The notes under the pieces are model-generated. The model was not told where the DNA came from. It worked only from the letters and a program-made list of their open reading frames with translations, and did not search any database. A stretch of DNA of 8,083 nt, taken from NCBI GenBank assembly GCA_964463145.1, contig CAYXBG010000077.1:1-8083 (forward strand), in the 5' to 3' direction. Positions 6,555 through 8,083 of the stretch are shown in pieces. Source of the DNA: CAYXBG01 sp964463145. GTDB taxonomy: Bacteria > Acidobacteriota > UBA6911 > RPQK01 > CBDAPI01. The first letter of the stretch is position 1. Every line of letters begins with the position of its first letter. The translations under genes were made by a program, and so were the position numbers.

Positions 6555-7760
6555 TCAGGCTTTTGAGAACCTGGCAAAACGACGCTTCCCCACTTTTATT
6601 ACAAAGTCGTCCGAGTTAATTACTGCTCTTGCGTCACCTATCATTTGACCGTCAACGGAGACGCCTCCCTGCTGGATGAGACGTCGTCCTTCCGATTTGG
6701 AGCTTGCCAGTGAAGCTTTTATTAACAAATCCACCAGATTATGTTCGGGGGAGGACTCCAAATTAAACCTTGGGATATCGCCGGGGGGCTCCTTGTTCTG
6801 AATCACTCGAATGAAGTGCTCTCGAGCCTTAAGAGTTTCCTCTGAGGAGTGGAAATCACTGACAATGCTCTCCGCTAAATGGTGCTTGACCTCCATGGGA
6901 TGGATCTTTCCACTTTCCAGTTTCTTACGTGAAGATTGGATCTGATCGATTGATTGATCGGTTAGCAACTCATAATAACGCCACATAAGCTCATCGCTTA
7001 TTGACATTATCTTCCCATAGATATCAACGGCCGGTTCAGTGATCCCAATCGTGTTATTCATGGACTTACTCATCTTTTCAGTCCCATCGAGCCCCTCGAG
7101 TATGGGCATCATGAGTAGTACTTGAGGCTCGATACCGAATTCTCGCTGGATGTCACGCCCTACCAACAGATTGAACTTTTGATCGGTTCCTCCGAGTTCG
7201 AAGTCCGCCTTGAGAAACACACTGTCATAGGCTTGAGCCAGGGGATACAGTAGTTCATGGATCGATATAGGCCGTCCTTCTGTCAAACGCTTACTGAAAT
7301 CATCTCGTTCTATCATTCTGGCAACTGTGTACTTGGCGCACAATCGCACCCACTCTTGAGAACTCAGTTCTCCCAGCCAGCGCTTATTAAATTCCACCAC
7401 GGTCTTTTCGGGGTCGAGTATTTTAAATACCTGCTTCTTATAAGTTTCAGCATTCTCGAAAATCTGTTCTTCAGTGAGAGGTGGTCTTGTCTTATTACGC
7501 CCAGTAGGATCGCCAATCGCGCCTGTAAAGTCCCCGATGAGAAAAATAACTCTGTGCCCCAAATCCTGAAAGTGTTTCATTTTTCGAATTAGGACCGTAT
7601 GACCTAAATGCAGATCAGGGGCAGTAGGATCGAACCCAACTTTTACTGTCAAGGGTTTCCCAGTCTTTCCAGACTGGATCAGCTTCGCACGTAATTCGTC
7701 TTCACTGATAGTTTCAGACGCTCCCTTAGTAAGGTACGCTACCTGCTCATTAATAGTCAT
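6555..7760 (-). CDS. tyrS: Tyrosyl-tRNA synthetase, type 2
   Basis: This class I aminoacyl-tRNA synthetase charges tRNA-Tyr with tyrosine using ATP. The protein has 401 residues, the normal length. The signature HLGH (HIGH motif) is at 51-54 after VGFDPTAPDL, GDFTGAIGDPTGR at 76-88, the tyrosine-site stretch YPLAQAYDS at 172-180, GGTDQKFN at 190-197, and KMSKS at 229-233. The canonical KMSKS and the FLIGDFTG stretch place it in the type-2 TyrRS group rather than the E. coli TyrS type, which has KFGKT. The C-terminal S4 RNA-binding domain is at about 337-400 (SKSEGRRLIQQGGVSVDG). The start is ATG 7760, with GAGG about 10 nt upstream; it is the only well-placed start. tRNA-Lys follows at 20 nt. 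No T-box leader is seen upstream. Confidence 0.97.
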   Translation of the reverse strand: MTINEQVAYLTKGASETISEDELRAKLIQSGKTGKPLTVKVGFDPTAPDLHLGHTVLIRKMKHFQDLGHRVIFLIGDFTGAIGDPTGRNKTRPPLTEEQIFENAETYKKQVFKILDPEKTVVEFNKRWLGELSSQEWVRLCAKYTVARMIERDDFSKRLTEGRPISIHELLYPLAQAYDSVFLKADFELGGTDQKFNLLVGRDIQREFGIEPQVLLMMPILEGLDGTEKMSKSMNNTIGITEPAVDIYGKIMSISDELMWRYYELLTDQSIDQIQSSRKKLESGKIHPMEVKHHLAESIVSDFHSSEETLKAREHFIRVIQNKEPPGDIPRFNLESSPEHNLVDLLIKASLASSKSEGRRLIQQGGVSVDGQMIGDARAVINSDDFVIKVGKRRFARFSKA

Positions 7761-7801
7761 CTATACCGAACCTCTAACAAAGTTGATGCATACTGTCTCT
7801 C

Positions 7802-7816
7802 AAGAACATTGTTCTT
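7802..7816. promoter_or_regulatory. Perfect inverted repeat in the tyrS upstream region
   Basis: AAGAAC-ATT-GTTCTT has 6-bp perfect arms and a 3-nt centre, 42 bp before the tyrS start. It could be a protein-binding dyad or a small hairpin in the tyrS 5' untranslated RNA. The GAAC/GTTC halves recall Gram-positive LexA boxes, but the spacing is 3 rather than 4, so that reading is not favoured. Confidence 0.22.
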
Positions 7817-7832
7817 CAGGTTAAGGCCGCCC

Positions 7833-7856
7833 GGTCTCGTCCGCAAAGGTCTCGTC
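7833..7856. repeat. Short direct repeat, 9 bp with 15-bp period
   Basis: GGTCTCGTC occurs at 7833-7841 and again at 7848-7856 in the tyrS to tRNA-Ile intergenic region. There are only two copies, and function is unknown; chance is possible. Confidence 0.4.
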
Positions 7857-7944
7857 TCATCCATCCAACACTAACTACTCCCTACAACGCTAACGACCGG
7901 AGAGAAAAAAATATTAACAGAGAACTAGAAGTTTTACACTGACT

Positions 7945-7999
7945 AGGAGGCTTTGAAATATGGAATATGCATCCCGCCTAAGCTATACTGTCGCCTCCT
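7945..7999 (+). promoter_or_regulatory. Probable tRNA-Ile promoter region with flanking inverted repeat
   Basis: TATACT at 7984-7989 is a good -10 candidate, 19 nt before the mature tRNA-Ile end. It is followed by the GC-rich stretch GTCGCCTCC, like discriminators of growth-rate-controlled stable RNA promoters. No good -35 stands at 16-18 bp spacing; TTGAAA at 7953-7958 is 25 bp away. The perfect arms AGGAGGC (7945-7951) and GCCTCCT (7993-7999) bracket the element. The inverted repeat is seen; promoter use is inferred. Confidence 0.35.
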
Positions 8000-8008
8000 T
8001 TTGACCGT

Positions 8009-8083
<75 letters not shown>

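Noticed and set aside
7257..7592. 111-codon open frame antisense to tyrS
   Set aside because: It is opposite the catalytic domain of tyrS, with composition typical of a shadow frame.
7802..7816. LexA box at the dyad upstream of tyrS
   Set aside because: GAAC and GTTC halves are spaced by 3 nt, not 4, and tyrS is not an SOS gene.
7761..8008. Tyrosine T-box leader before tyrS
   Set aside because: No T-box sequence (AGGGTGG..ACCGCG-like) or specifier hairpin is apparent on the minus strand.

Overview
The window is ordinary bacterial chromosome with dense housekeeping genes. It carries the 3' part of gltB and gltD (NADPH-type glutamate synthase), a small class I O-methyltransferase, an aspartokinase with two ACT domains, tRNA-Lys(CUU), a type-2 tyrosyl-tRNA synthetase, and the start of tRNA-Ile(GAU). 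Every protein looks like a standard bacterial core family. tRNA-Lys has a genome-encoded CCA, Shine-Dalgarno sequences are clear, and base composition is fairly balanced. These traits fit a Gram-negative-type, possibly proteobacterial or related, free-living bacterium that makes its own glutamate and aspartate-family amino acids. The sequence alone does not fix the taxon. There is no sign of phage, transposon, CRISPR, plasmid or defence genes.

Layout. Positions 2-4226 (+) hold gltB (its first third lies outside the window) and gltD, 23 nt apart, evidently one transcript. The reading frame of gltD is broken near its start by what looks like one missing base. A compact intrinsic terminator at 4218-4248 closes this transcript and contains the stop codons of both gltD and the convergent methyltransferase gene. 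Positions 4234-6203 (-) hold aspartokinase followed by the methyltransferase, probably one operon. Positions 6204-6458 (255 nt) form the aspartokinase leader, with several potential hairpins and repeated UAGGA motifs. tRNA-Lys (6459-6534, -) follows tyrS (6555-7760, -) by 20 nt, so tyrS, tRNA-Lys, aspartokinase and methyltransferase all run leftward and could be partly read through. Positions 7761-8008 separate tyrS from the divergent tRNA-Ile, which starts at 8009 and runs to the edge.

How the genes relate. GltB and GltD together form the enzyme that turns glutamine plus 2-oxoglutarate into two glutamates. Aspartokinase draws aspartate, the transamination product of glutamate, toward lysine, threonine and methionine. 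TyrS and the two tRNAs are translation components. The methyltransferase substrate cannot be read from the sequence.

I found no convincing undescribed multi-gene system. The most useful second-look items are the gltD frameshift, a candidate internal start in aspartokinase that would yield a separate regulatory subunit, the structured aspartokinase leader, and the terminator built over two opposing stop codons.
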